DNA of 64,000 bases from Paenibacillus sp. PCH8 (lineage in GTDB: Bacteria > Bacillota > Bacilli > Paenibacillales > Paenibacillaceae), in the NCBI RefSeq assembly GCF_002968835.1, contig NZ_PKQK01000001.1:2852001-2916000 (forward strand). The letters are read 5' to 3'. This document shows positions 7,028-15,654 of this stretch, one piece after another. How positions within the stretch are numbered: position 1 is the stretch's first letter; each line of letters opens with the position of its first letter. The notes under the pieces were generated by a model. It saw only the letters and a program-made list of their open reading frames with translations, did no database searches and was not told where the DNA came from. The position numbers and the translations under genes are program-made.

Positions 7028-9178
7028 ATGAAAAGAATCAAGATAATCAGACAATTACAACCCAATGAATGTGGGCTTTGTTGTTGCAAAATGGTATTAG
7101 ATTATCATGGTTGTCATGTTCAATTAAGAGATATTCGCAATGAGATTGGTTCAATTAGGGATGGAGTCAATATATTTCATATAAAAGGATATATTGAAAA
7201 GTATAATTACAAAGCCAGAGTACTAAAAATAAAGACTGCTGGTATAACAGACACACTGAAAAAGGTGAATCTCCCAGCTATTCTTTTCTGGGACAACAGA
7301 CACTTTGTTGTATTGGAAAGCATAAAGAATAATCGTTATTCGATTATAGATCCTGAATTAGGTAGGATTTCTTGTACTGAAAAGGATATATTAACTCATT
7401 TCAATAACATATTATTAGAGGTTCATCCATTAGAGGATTCTTTAAAAATACCTGATATAGGGTTTAAGAAAAAATGGTATTTCTTTATTTCATCATTGAA
7501 ATCATCAGCAGGCAAAATAACATTAAGCATAGTGCTATCGATTTTTATGTATCTAATAACTATTTTTTCTGCAGAATTTTCTAAAAGAATAATTAATAGC
7601 ATCTCAGAAGTTACGAATCATACTAACCTTGAAGAGCATTTAGGGACTATCAATGATTTTCTTATTGTATTGATACTGTTTTTCATGGTTGTAGGCATTA
7701 CAGCATTCATTCGTGAGATTATCTCTTTGTCTCTTCGTGTGGATACTGAGAAAAAAATAGTGTCAGAAGCATTCAAAAAAACGTTGAATTTACCTTATTC
7801 GTTTTTTGAATCTCGGACTAATGGCGAATTGATGACTAGCTTGGGTAGTGTGAATCTTCTGAAAGATTTCCTTTTGGACAAGTATATAAAAATGTTTTTT
7901 GATATTGGATTATTTCTCATTTTAATTGGATATGTCTGTTCAATATCAGTGAAATTGTTCTGGATACACATTATTTTATTAGTACTGAACCAAATACTCA
8001 TTATCAGTCTATCCAATAAAATCAAAGAATTGGGTCATCAAGAGTTCACTTTAAATTCATTATCTAACGGTATTCAAATAGAGACACTACACTCAATTCA
8101 GTTGACGAAGGTGATGCGGTCAGAGAATGAAATTTACTCAAGATGGGAAGATGTGTTTTCTCAATTACAAAAGATAAGAAAAAGAAAGCAGATTTATCAA
8201 GGTATTCTTTCAACTTTCGGAAATACAATCAACATTGTAATTCCTTTATTGCTACTTTTAGTAGGGTTTTATTTATTCATTTATCAGGAAGTAACACTAG
8301 GCGACATTATCATTGCCCAAACGTTTACCATTATGTCGATCTCATTAATAAGTCAAGTGTTGAACACGTATAGTGAGTACATTGTCAACTCAAGTTTCAT
8401 TGAAAGAATTAATGATATCGTGCTGCATCCTGAAGAGATTCAAGGCATCAAAGAAATAGATAAAATCATAAAAATTGAAATAAAAAATTTGAACTTTGCG
8501 TATGCAAAGGATGCCAGTTTGGTTCTTAAGAATATTAATCTTTGTATTCAAAGTGGTGAGAAAATAGCATTTGTGGGCTCAACAGGTTGTGGTAAAAGTA
8601 CGCTTATCAAATTGTTATCTGGATTGTATAGAGAGAAAAATCTGCCTATTTTTTATAATGGCATACCAGCGAATGAAATAGACACGATTTCCTTAAGTAA
8701 GCAGGTATCTTGTGTCCTCCAAGATATGCATATTTATGCAGATACAATTTATGAAAATATACGTGCACAAAGAAATGTCTATAATGAGGCAGATGTGAAG
8801 AAAGCTGCAGAAGCTGCGTGCCTCGATCAAGATGTATCTAAGTTTCCTATGCAATATTATACAGTAACTACAGACTCTGGTATGGATTTATCTGGTGGAC
8901 AGAAACAAAGAATTGCAATTGCAAGAGCCATATTGAACAATCCAACAGTTCTCATATTTGATGAAGGAACGAGTTATCTTGATTATACAACTGAGAAAAA
9001 AATCATGAATAACATACTCAGTCAGGAAAATATTTCAATAATTGTTGCACATCGGTTAGATAGCATTAAGAATTGTGATTGTATTTATTTTATGGAAGAT
9101 GGAGAAATAGTAGAACAAGGAACACACAGTGAGTTGATGGATAATAAAGGGAAATATTGCAGCTTATATTCGGATTAG
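7028..9178 (+). CDS. lanT1: Lantibiotic exporter with C39 leader peptidase, LanT1
   Basis: A 716-residue peptidase-containing ABC transporter. The N-terminal C39 domain (about 1-135) has the catalytic Cys in NECGLC, the His in HFVVL and the Asp in DPELG, so it should cut after the double glycine. A six-helix transmembrane domain spans about 150-440. The nucleotide-binding domain follows, with Walker A STGCGKST, signature LSGGQKQR, Walker B VLIFDE and AHRLD. The D-E in Walker B is followed by G rather than the usual A (DEGTS), which is probably harmless. GAGGTG precedes the ATG. A second complete LanT lies at the other end of the locus, so this one may be dedicated to the alpha peptide (inference). 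Confidence 0.94.
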   Translation: MKRIKIIRQLQPNECGLCCCKMVLDYHGCHVQLRDIRNEIGSIRDGVNIFHIKGYIEKYNYKARVLKIKTAGITDTLKKVNLPAILFWDNRHFVVLESIKNNRYSIIDPELGRISCTEKDILTHFNNILLEVHPLEDSLKIPDIGFKKKWYFFISSLKSSAGKITLSIVLSIFMYLITIFSAEFSKRIINSISEVTNHTNLEEHLGTINDFLIVLILFFMVVGITAFIREIISLSLRVDTEKKIVSEAFKKTLNLPYSFFESRTNGELMTSLGSVNLLKDFLLDKYIKMFFDIGLFLILIGYVCSISVKLFWIHIILLVLNQILIISLSNKIKELGHQEFTLNSLSNGIQIETLHSIQLTKVMRSENEIYSRWEDVFSQLQKIRKRKQIYQGILSTFGNTINIVIPLLLLLVGFYLFIYQEVTLGDIIIAQTFTIMSISLISQVLNTYSEYIVNSSFIERINDIVLHPEEIQGIKEIDKIIKIEIKNLNFAYAKDASLVLKNINLCIQSGEKIAFVGSTGCGKSTLIKLLSGLYREKNLPIFYNGIPANEIDTISLSKQVSCVLQDMHIYADTIYENIRAQRNVYNEADVKKAAEAACLDQDVSKFPMQYYTVTTDSGMDLSGGQKQRIAIARAILNNPTVLIFDEGTSYLDYTTEKKIMNNILSQENISIIVAHRLDSIKNCDCIYFMEDGEIVEQGTHSELMDNKGKYCSLYSD

Positions 9179-9244
9179 ATCTCTCTCATCCATGGTGATT
9201 GCCTAGAGTCCAATTCATATTTTAAATATTTCTAGCAATTTTCA

Positions 9245-9302
9245 ACCACCGTTTGAAGTATAAGAGAAGCATCTTTCTTTCCTGTTTAGATCAAGCGGTG
9301 GT
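9245..9302 (+). other. Stable stem-loop between lanT1 and lanA2
   Basis: ACCACCGTTTGA (9245-9256) pairs with TCAAGCGGTGGT (9291-9302) in a 12-bp stem with one G-T pair and a 34-nt loop. No U-tract follows on either strand, so this is more likely an RNA processing or stability element upstream of lanA2, or an incomplete terminator. The rest of the 215-base gap before lanA2 shows no gene. Confidence 0.5.
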
Positions 9303-9326
9303 CAAAAAATTAATATTAATTATTGG

Positions 9327-9627
9327 GTACGACTTTGACAAAAGTTAACATAAATAGTTTCTTAAAAATTGATTACGAAGGGAAGAATATTAAATGACAA
9401 AACGCGAAATTAGAAAAGAAATTTTGGAGAATAACACTTTTATTTGTGAGAAAGAAGTAAGTGAGCTGCAGGATAGAGTCGGAGGGGCTATTCCTCCTAT
9501 CACAACTTCTTCTTGGATTTGTGGCTTAGTTACGATGGCAGTTTGTCCATCAACAGCTTGCACAGGTGATTGTTAATCTTTGAAATTATAATTTTTTAGA
9601 AGAAGAGCAAATTAGTCAAAGTCGTAC
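9327..9627. repeat. Inverted repeat flanking lanA2
   Basis: GTACGACTTTGAC at 9327-9339 is the exact reverse complement of GTCAAAGTCGTAC at 9615-9627. With two more pairs (one G-T) the match extends to 15. The upstream copy contains a TTGAC -35-like sequence about 60 bases before the lanA2 start, though no good -10 follows at normal spacing. The downstream copy lies in the loop and left arm of the terminator after lanA2, so the two structures would be mutually exclusive in a long transcript. Confidence 0.65.
9394..9576 (+). CDS. lanA2: Class II lantibiotic precursor, beta peptide
   Basis: A 60-residue prepeptide starting at an ATG with GAAGGGAAG upstream. The leader is charged and ends in a double glycine (LQDRVGG). 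The 29-residue core begins AIPP and finishes with CPSTACTGDC, the CPxTxCxxxC tail shared by beta peptides of haloduracin, plantaricin W and lacticin 3147. Core Cys are at 12, 20, 25 and 29; Thr/Ser at 6, 7, 8, 9, 16, 22, 23 and 26 are candidates for dehydration. The leader also contains a Cys (residue 18), which is unusual. LanM2 should modify the peptide. It is expected to act together with the alpha peptide to form pores after lipid II binding. Confidence 0.92.
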   Translation: MTKREIRKEILENNTFICEKEVSELQDRVGGAIPPITTSSWICGLVTMAVCPSTACTGDC

Positions 9628-9648
9628 TCTTGATAATTTGCTTTTTTT
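9606..9648 (+). terminator. Terminator/attenuator between lanA2 and lanM2
   Basis: AGCAAATTA-g-TCAA pairs with TTGATAATTTGCT in a 13-bp stem with one bulged G, followed by seven T. It would limit read-through into lanM2, giving excess precursor over enzyme. The left arm and loop are complementary to 9325-9339 upstream of lanA2, a possible antiterminating partner. Confidence 0.85.
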
Positions 9649-9692
9649 GTACGATGGGATACCATTTATTGAACGATAAAGGGGCCGGAATA

Positions 9693-12533
9693 ATGAATAG
9701 TACTTGTACTTTTCCACTATTGAAAAATAATCAAGAGCTACTAAGTTTACTTACGGAATATTTTATTATCGGTGAGAAAACGAGTTCAGAAACAGCTGAA
9801 TATTTCTACACTTTTTATAATCCATTTTGTTATTCAATCAAACGTCTTATTGAAAGTAACTTTATGTCATTTATGAACTCAACTATCTTTCATTCTATTT
9901 ACTTCAATAACATACAAGATGAGATTTTGAATAAAATCAGAGAAATTTGTTCAAACACTTTATTAACAGAATTAAACATAAATCGAGTAAGCGGTTCATT
10001 GCTTGGGGAAACTAAAGAAGAACGTTACTCTTATTTTGTAGAACAAATATTAGGTTCTCAGGAAGGTTTCTTTGAGATCATAGAAGTGTATTCTGAATTA
10101 CTATCACTAATAGTATTAAGTATAAATCAAATATTAGAAGAGCAAATTTATATTCTTACAAAAGTGAGAGAGGATTACAATGATATTAGGAGCATATTCT
10201 TTCATTCTGATTTTATTCTAATTGGGTATAAATTTGGAATGGGGGATTCTCATAATAATGGAAAAAGTGTCAAATTAATAGAGAGCTCTTTGGGGAAATT
10301 TGTTTACAAGCCTAAATCATTAAGTTTGGAGAAGCATTTTAATGCAACGTTAGATTGGATTAATTCCAAAGGGAGCAGCCATAATCGGTTTCTAAGATAT
10401 CCTAAAGTAATAGATAAACAAGAATATGGATGGCAGGAATATATCAATAATAGAGATTTAAAGAGTTCAGACTCAGCACGTGATTTTTACTATAGGCAAG
10501 GGATCAATATAGCTCTTATGTACATTCTCAATGCCAGTGATTTTCATTATGAAAATTTAATTGCGGATGAGTCACATCCAGTCCTGATCGATATCGAAAC
10601 ATTCTTTTCCAGTATAGAATCTTATGATGGAGATGAACTTACAGAATCTTATCAGTCATCCGTGTTGTCTACGATGATGCTTCCTATGGATTATGGAAAA
10701 ATATTGGATTTTGAGATAAGTGGATTATCAGGAAAAGACGGCCAGGTATCTAGTCTATATTCAAACTTGAAGCTTACGAATATTAATAGTGACGATATGC
10801 AATTTATTAAAAAACCTTTTGTGGTAAGTGGGAAAAGAAATATACCTTCTTTTGAAGGAGAAAAAAGAGAAGCATCTCAGTACATTGATGAAATCTGCGA
10901 AGGATTTACATATGGCTATAATTTAATACGATCTTTCAAAGATGAATTTTCAAAGATCATTGATATTTTCAAGACAGATACAATAAGAGTGGTTTTACGG
11001 CCTACTCAAACTTATGCTGAATTTATTGCGATGTCTAAGTATCCTAAATACTTAATAAGCAATGAAAAAAGAAAAGAGCTTTTTAACTTGTTACTGGAAT
11101 CTGAATCCGAAAAATTTCCTCTTGTTGCAATTAAAGAAGAGATGAAAAGTTTAGAAAATGAAGATGTACCTTACTTCTCTACTACAATCGGAAGTAAATC
11201 TTTAAAAATTAATACTGTTCAAATGGATAATTATTTCAAAGCGTCTCCAATGTCATATGCAAAAGAGAAAATTAATTTACTAAATAATGATGATTTGAAG
11301 TTACAAGTTAAAATTATAAAACTGTCTCTTCAATTCGAATTATCAAAAACGGATGTTGATTCAAAATATATCGACTCAGAAGAAGCTCTGAGAATACACA
11401 TTGACGACAAAGCAGCTATTATAGAACAAATAGATTATTGGGTTGAGAATATATTAAATAAATCCACCAAGCTACCAAGTGGGCGAATTCAATGGTTCTC
11501 ACACATTAATGATCACAATCATAAAGCTAAGTTGGGTTATATGATGTATGGTTTATACGATGGTATTACAGGAATGAGTATTTTATTTAGTTTATTATCT
11601 AAGTACATTAATTCTGAGAAATATGAACCTTATTATTCACTTTTACTTGAGGATATCGTCACTAATGAAGAAAAGGTACTTGAGCATGAAAATAATATAT
11701 GTGGATTTGGGAACACTGCTTCTATTATCTACACGTATCTTTATTTAGGCAAGTTAAGAAATGAAGAAATGTTAATATCTAAAGCGGTCGAGCTGGCAGG
11801 GAAATTCTCAATTAAAGTTATAAGTATGATCGAACAAGAACAGATTGAAATTGATTTTGTTAGTGGTATAAGTAGTCTGTTAGCCATTTTGTGCAGAGTT
11901 AATAATGCATCTGAAACCAAAGAGCTGAGCATAAATATAGGAGTGATCACTAAGTATATTATAGATGAGATAGAAGTTCAGATGTCAGCTCAGGATTACC
12001 GTACAGGTTTCGCACATGGTTTTTCTGGTATTGCCTTTGCTCTAGATCTCGCCTCTGCTTATACTAGTATCCCACATAATATAATGGTGGCACTTCTTAA
12101 AATGGAAAACGAGAAATATGATCCATCTATGCACAAGTGGTGTGATACTAGGAAGAACGATAACGAGCATAGTGAGGACTACTGGTGTCAAGGATCGGTA
12201 GGAGTATATTATTCCAGGAATATAATGAAATATAATATGCCTCAAGATATTTTGATGCTGGATCAATTAAAAGATAATTCGGAAAAATCGCTTCAGCGGT
12301 TTACGAATTATTCCTTATGTCATGGCTATCTTGGGAATTTCCTGATTTTGAAGTACAACAATGCTTTACATGAAAAGTATTTTTATGTTCCGAAAAATGG
12401 AAACGACTATATTGGTGGTTTAGGAGCAAATGCTGAGTCCATAGGGCTGTTTTTAGGGGAGGCCGGTTTAGTTTACTTCTTAATTTCCATTTTAATTCAA
12501 GATATTCCTAAAGTTCTTTACTTAGAAGTTTGA
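9693..12533 (+). CDS. lanM2: Class II lanthipeptide synthetase LanM2
   Basis: About 946 residues from ATG 9693, which follows AAAGGGGCC. The frame is open back to 9630, but that start lies inside the terminator hairpin and lacks a ribosome site. The dehydratase domain shows GMGDSHNNGKSV and NASDFHYEN followed by VLIDIE, the catalytic region. The cyclase domain has zinc ligands in YWCQG and LCHGY; GFAHGFSGI and YDGITGM mark toroid repeats. It differs clearly from LanM1 in sequence and length, as expected for the paired synthetases of two-component systems. Its place after lanA2 makes the beta peptide its likely substrate. Confidence 0.94.
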   Translation: MNSTCTFPLLKNNQELLSLLTEYFIIGEKTSSETAEYFYTFYNPFCYSIKRLIESNFMSFMNSTIFHSIYFNNIQDEILNKIREICSNTLLTELNINRVSGSLLGETKEERYSYFVEQILGSQEGFFEIIEVYSELLSLIVLSINQILEEQIYILTKVREDYNDIRSIFFHSDFILIGYKFGMGDSHNNGKSVKLIESSLGKFVYKPKSLSLEKHFNATLDWINSKGSSHNRFLRYPKVIDKQEYGWQEYINNRDLKSSDSARDFYYRQGINIALMYILNASDFHYENLIADESHPVLIDIETFFSSIESYDGDELTESYQSSVLSTMMLPMDYGKILDFEISGLSGKDGQVSSLYSNLKLTNINSDDMQFIKKPFVVSGKRNIPSFEGEKREASQYIDEICEGFTYGYNLIRSFKDEFSKIIDIFKTDTIRVVLRPTQTYAEFIAMSKYPKYLISNEKRKELFNLLLESESEKFPLVAIKEEMKSLENEDVPYFSTTIGSKSLKINTVQMDNYFKASPMSYAKEKINLLNNDDLKLQVKIIKLSLQFELSKTDVDSKYIDSEEALRIHIDDKAAIIEQIDYWVENILNKSTKLPSGRIQWFSHINDHNHKAKLGYMMYGLYDGITGMSILFSLLSKYINSEKYEPYYSLLLEDIVTNEEKVLEHENNICGFGNTASIIYTYLYLGKLRNEEMLISKAVELAGKFSIKVISMIEQEQIEIDFVSGISSLLAILCRVNNASETKELSINIGVITKYIIDEIEVQMSAQDYRTGFAHGFSGIAFALDLASAYTSIPHNIMVALLKMENEKYDPSMHKWCDTRKNDNEHSEDYWCQGSVGVYYSRNIMKYNMPQDILMLDQLKDNSEKSLQRFTNYSLCHGYLGNFLILKYNNALHEKYFYVPKNGNDYIGGLGANAESIGLFLGEAGLVYFLISILIQDIPKVLYLEV

Positions 12534-12574
12534 CGCTACTAAATGGTTATTAATTTAAATTGGGAGAGCGTAAA

Positions 12575-14710
12575 GTGAAAAAAAGAATGAGGATGGTTGG
12601 ACAAATCCATCAGACTGAATGTGGATATTCTTGCATAGCTATGATATGTGATTTTTACAAGTGTAACGTAACCCTTAAAGAATTGAGGGCAATGGGGAAA
12701 ACGGGAAGAGACGGATTGAATTTATTGGATATGATTGAAATATTTGAAAATCTAAATTTTGAAGCAAAAGTATATCATATTGAAGCAAATGATACAGAAA
12801 ATTTTGGTTTGCCCTGCATTGCTTTCTGGGAAGAAAATCATTTTGTTGTTATTGAAAAATTTGATAAAAAAGGTGTTTGGATATTCGATCCAGGATCGAT
12901 AGATAAGGTTAGAATTTCTTATGAAGAGTTTAACAGGAAATTTAGTAACTATATTATAGAAGTAGCTACAACTGAAAAGACAGAAGTAAGGAAAAGGGAG
13001 CGTGTGTGGAGTCACTATGTGAAGTATATTTTTTTAAACAAAAAATCCATGATGGTTTTTTTGTTTTCTTCATTACTACTATATGGGATAACGCTAATAC
13101 TGAGTTACTTTATACAAGAAATTATTAATCGATTAAGTAGCGACGGAATAAACATAAAAAGTGTTTTAATTTCAGCTTTAATCGTCGTAGCATTCCAAAC
13201 GATTATTAAACTAGTTCAGGGAAAATCAGTGTTGTATATTAATAATAATGTCGATTATAAATTCATGGATGATTTTTTCTCTCATTTGTTGAAGCTACCA
13301 TACCATTTCTTTCAATTTCGTTCATCAGGAGATATTTTATATAGTGCTTCCAGTATAAGAATTATAAGAAATACATTGTCTACAGAAGTGATAACAAGCG
13401 CAATGAATTTATTTTTTCTTGTCTTTGTAATCATGTATATGTTTTTTTTCTCCACTCCCATCGCGTTATTATGTTGTGTTCTGATTTTGATATATAGCTT
13501 ACTTTTGTTAGTGAATAGAAAGTATTTGGCCAGATTTACGAATATTGAGGTAATGAATACTTCAAAGCTGCAATCCTATCAAAATGAAATGATATTTAAT
13601 ATGTTCTCAGTAAAAATTAACGGAATTGAATCAAAAGTATATATGGAATGGAAAAAGAAATTAGAATGTTTTATCTCATCGATCAGAGCAAAGGAGAACT
13701 TTTCAAATTATTTACAGACTGTAATAGGCGCATTTGAAACAGTTTCTCCATTACTTGTTATTGGACTGGGTTCCTATCTCTATTTACAAGAAAAGTTAAA
13801 TATTGGGGTAGTTGTAATGCTTTATTCCTTATCGATCCAGCTATTTGGTATATGTAAGTCTTTATTTCAGCTTTATTCTTCTTTCGTTGCATCAACACTG
13901 TATTTAAACAGAGTACATGATGTTCTAGCTGAGGATGAGGAAGTAGGCAACCAAGAGGGAATAAAGCCAGCATTGGAAGGTAATATACTCTTAGATAATA
14001 TTACCTACAAATATGGAAAAAGAAATGTTTTGAGTGGAATAACATTAAGTATTAATTCTGGAGAAAAAGTTGCGCTAGTTGGAGAGAGTGGAAGTGGGAA
14101 AAGTACATTAGCTAAAATTATAGTTGGATTATATCCCCCAACCTCTGGGAACGTATATTTTGATGGATATGACAGCAGTGAAATTGAGACTAATTATTTG
14201 AAAAGTTTAATTGGTGTTGTCCCGCAGGAAATTACCCTTTTCAATAAAAGTATAAGAGAAAATATCATACTTCATGGTGATGAAGTTGATGAGGAACATT
14301 TAAATAGAATCTCAAGTAAAACCAACATTTACGATGATATTATGAGCATGCCTATGAAGTTTAACACATTAATCTCTGAGTCAGGAACCAATTTATCCGG
14401 TGGACAAAGGCAAAGGATAGCCATTGCTAGGTCGCTTATAAATAATCCTAAATTCATCGTTCTTGATGAAGCAACAAGCTCATTGGACTATAAAAACGAA
14501 AAGCAAATTGATGATTATTTAAAAGAAATACATTGTACTAGAATAATTATTTCTCATAAACTCTCATCGATTCGAGATGCGGACAAAATTGTTGTACTAA
14601 AAAATGGGGAAATTGATGATTGTGGAAATCACGAATATTTGCTGGGAAATAATGATTTTTATAGAAATTATTTCGATCTATTAAAGTCCAACTCATTAGT
14701 GCCGCAGTAG
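12575..14710 (+). CDS. lanT2: Second lantibiotic exporter with C39 leader peptidase, LanT2
   Basis: About 711 residues from GTG 12575, picked because GGGAGAG lies 6 bases before it; an in-frame TTG at 12560 overlaps that site. The C39 domain is intact: Cys in TECGYSC, His in HFVVIE, Asp in FDPGS. A six-helix membrane domain spans about 155-430, and the ATPase has Walker A ESGSGKST, signature LSGGQRQR, Walker B FIVLDEATS and SHKLSS. It is the last gene of the AT-rich region. All catalytic residues of both peptidase and ATPase are present, so it is not a decayed copy of LanT1. Known two-peptide class II loci generally encode one LanT, so the duplication is notable. Confidence 0.93.
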   Translation: MKKRMRMVGQIHQTECGYSCIAMICDFYKCNVTLKELRAMGKTGRDGLNLLDMIEIFENLNFEAKVYHIEANDTENFGLPCIAFWEENHFVVIEKFDKKGVWIFDPGSIDKVRISYEEFNRKFSNYIIEVATTEKTEVRKRERVWSHYVKYIFLNKKSMMVFLFSSLLLYGITLILSYFIQEIINRLSSDGINIKSVLISALIVVAFQTIIKLVQGKSVLYINNNVDYKFMDDFFSHLLKLPYHFFQFRSSGDILYSASSIRIIRNTLSTEVITSAMNLFFLVFVIMYMFFFSTPIALLCCVLILIYSLLLLVNRKYLARFTNIEVMNTSKLQSYQNEMIFNMFSVKINGIESKVYMEWKKKLECFISSIRAKENFSNYLQTVIGAFETVSPLLVIGLGSYLYLQEKLNIGVVVMLYSLSIQLFGICKSLFQLYSSFVASTLYLNRVHDVLAEDEEVGNQEGIKPALEGNILLDNITYKYGKRNVLSGITLSINSGEKVALVGESGSGKSTLAKIIVGLYPPTSGNVYFDGYDSSEIETNYLKSLIGVVPQEITLFNKSIRENIILHGDEVDEEHLNRISSKTNIYDDIMSMPMKFNTLISESGTNLSGGQRQRIAIARSLINNPKFIVLDEATSSLDYKNEKQIDDYLKEIHCTRIIISHKLSSIRDADKIVVLKNGEIDDCGNHEYLLGNNDFYRNYFDLLKSNSLVPQ

Positions 14711-14789
14711 AAGCGTGAGACACTTTCATTCATCCCTCCCAATCGTTTACAATAGGATATTGATGCAGTAAACAAAGGAGCGGTTATGG

Positions 14790-15443
14790 ATGGCAAAGCA
14801 GAAATACTACGTAGTCTGGGAAGGTAAGAAGCCAGGCGTGTACAGCACATGGGCAGAATGCAAAGCACAGACGGATCAGTATACCGGAGCTAAATATAAA
14901 TCGTATGAATCCAAAGCGACCGCAGAAGAGGCATACCGTGCCGGATGGAAAGGGAACTGGGGTTCAAGTGCAGGCGGAGCGTCGAAGACGAAGTCGGCTG
15001 GTAGTGGAAGAAGCGCAGGTATGGAAACGTCGGAAGGAGTGGATTACGACAGCATTTCTGTTGATGTGGGCACACGTGGTAACCCCGGACCTGTAGAATA
15101 CAAAGGGGTAGACACCCGCACAGGTGAAATTATCTTCTCCGTCGGACCCATCTCCAAAGGTACGAACAATTTGGGCGAATTCCTGGCTATTGTACATGCC
15201 CTCGCACATCTGAAGAAAGAAGGCAGTACCCAAACGGTGTATACCGACTCGGTCAATGCCATGAAATGGCTGAAGCAGAAGAAAGTAGCCACGACGTTAG
15301 CACGGGACAACTCCACGGAAGAGATCTGGCTGATGATTGAACGTGCAGAGCAGTGGCTACAGACGAATACGTACAGCAATAAGGTACTGAAATGGCAGAC
15401 GAAGCAGTGGGGCGAAATCAAAGCCGATTACGGCCGGAAATAA
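14790..15443 (+). CDS. Ribonuclease H family protein with viroplasmin-like N-terminal domain
   Basis: 217 residues behind an AAAGGAG site. Residues 1-52 form an RNase H1 N-terminal/viroplasmin domain (YYVVWEGKKPGVYSTW, then YKSYESKATAEEAY), which binds RNA/DNA hybrids. A Ser/Gly/Lys-rich linker leads to the RNase H fold from about 85. Its acidic residues are in SVDVGTRGNPGP, the Glu of NNLGEF and the Asp of YTDS, matching the first three of the D-E-D-D set. It is expected to remove RNA from hybrids in the cytoplasm. Its base composition is much richer in GC than the lantibiotic genes, so the compositional break falls just upstream. Confidence 0.88.
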   Translation: MAKQKYYVVWEGKKPGVYSTWAECKAQTDQYTGAKYKSYESKATAEEAYRAGWKGNWGSSAGGASKTKSAGSGRSAGMETSEGVDYDSISVDVGTRGNPGPVEYKGVDTRTGEIIFSVGPISKGTNNLGEFLAIVHALAHLKKEGSTQTVYTDSVNAMKWLKQKKVATTLARDNSTEEIWLMIERAEQWLQTNTYSNKVLKWQTKQWGEIKADYGRK

Positions 15444-15496
15444 CGATTTGCCTCTAAGAATAACCTTTTATTTCTGGTCTATTAGAATCGTTATTT
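15438..15496 (+). other. Inverted repeat overlapping the end of the RNase H gene
   Basis: AAATAACGATT (15438-15448, including the stop codon) is the exact complement of AATCGTTATTT (15486-15496), with a 37-nt loop. It could act as a weak terminator or 3' RNA protector; only ATTT follows the stem. Confidence 0.45.
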
Positions 15497-15550
15497 ACAA
15501 TTTCCAGTTTCCGCTCTATAATCATCTGAATATGATTAGTTAAACATATG

Positions 15551-15588
15551 GAGGAGCCTGTCATCTGCAGGCCCTCTTTATCTTTTTG
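15551..15588 (+). terminator. Hairpin with U-rich tail before the hydrolase gene
   Basis: GAGgaGCCTG pairs with CAGGCcCTC around TCATCTG, followed by TTTATCTTTTT. It lies between the RNase H gene and the alpha/beta hydrolase and probably ends transcription from the left. Confidence 0.7.
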
Positions 15589-15654
15589 CTCCATTGATTA
15601 GCAAGTCCATTCACTAGAATCAGTTATTTTGAGTATATTTTGCAGGAGGCAGAC

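Noticed and set aside
8960..8990. DEG in Walker B of LanT1 as a sign of an inactive transporter
   Set aside because: The catalytic Glu itself is present (FDEG) and every other ATPase and peptidase motif is intact.
9630..9692. Longer LanM2 starting at 9630
   Set aside because: The extra residues are encoded by the terminator stem and T-run and lack LanM similarity; ATG 9693 fits better.
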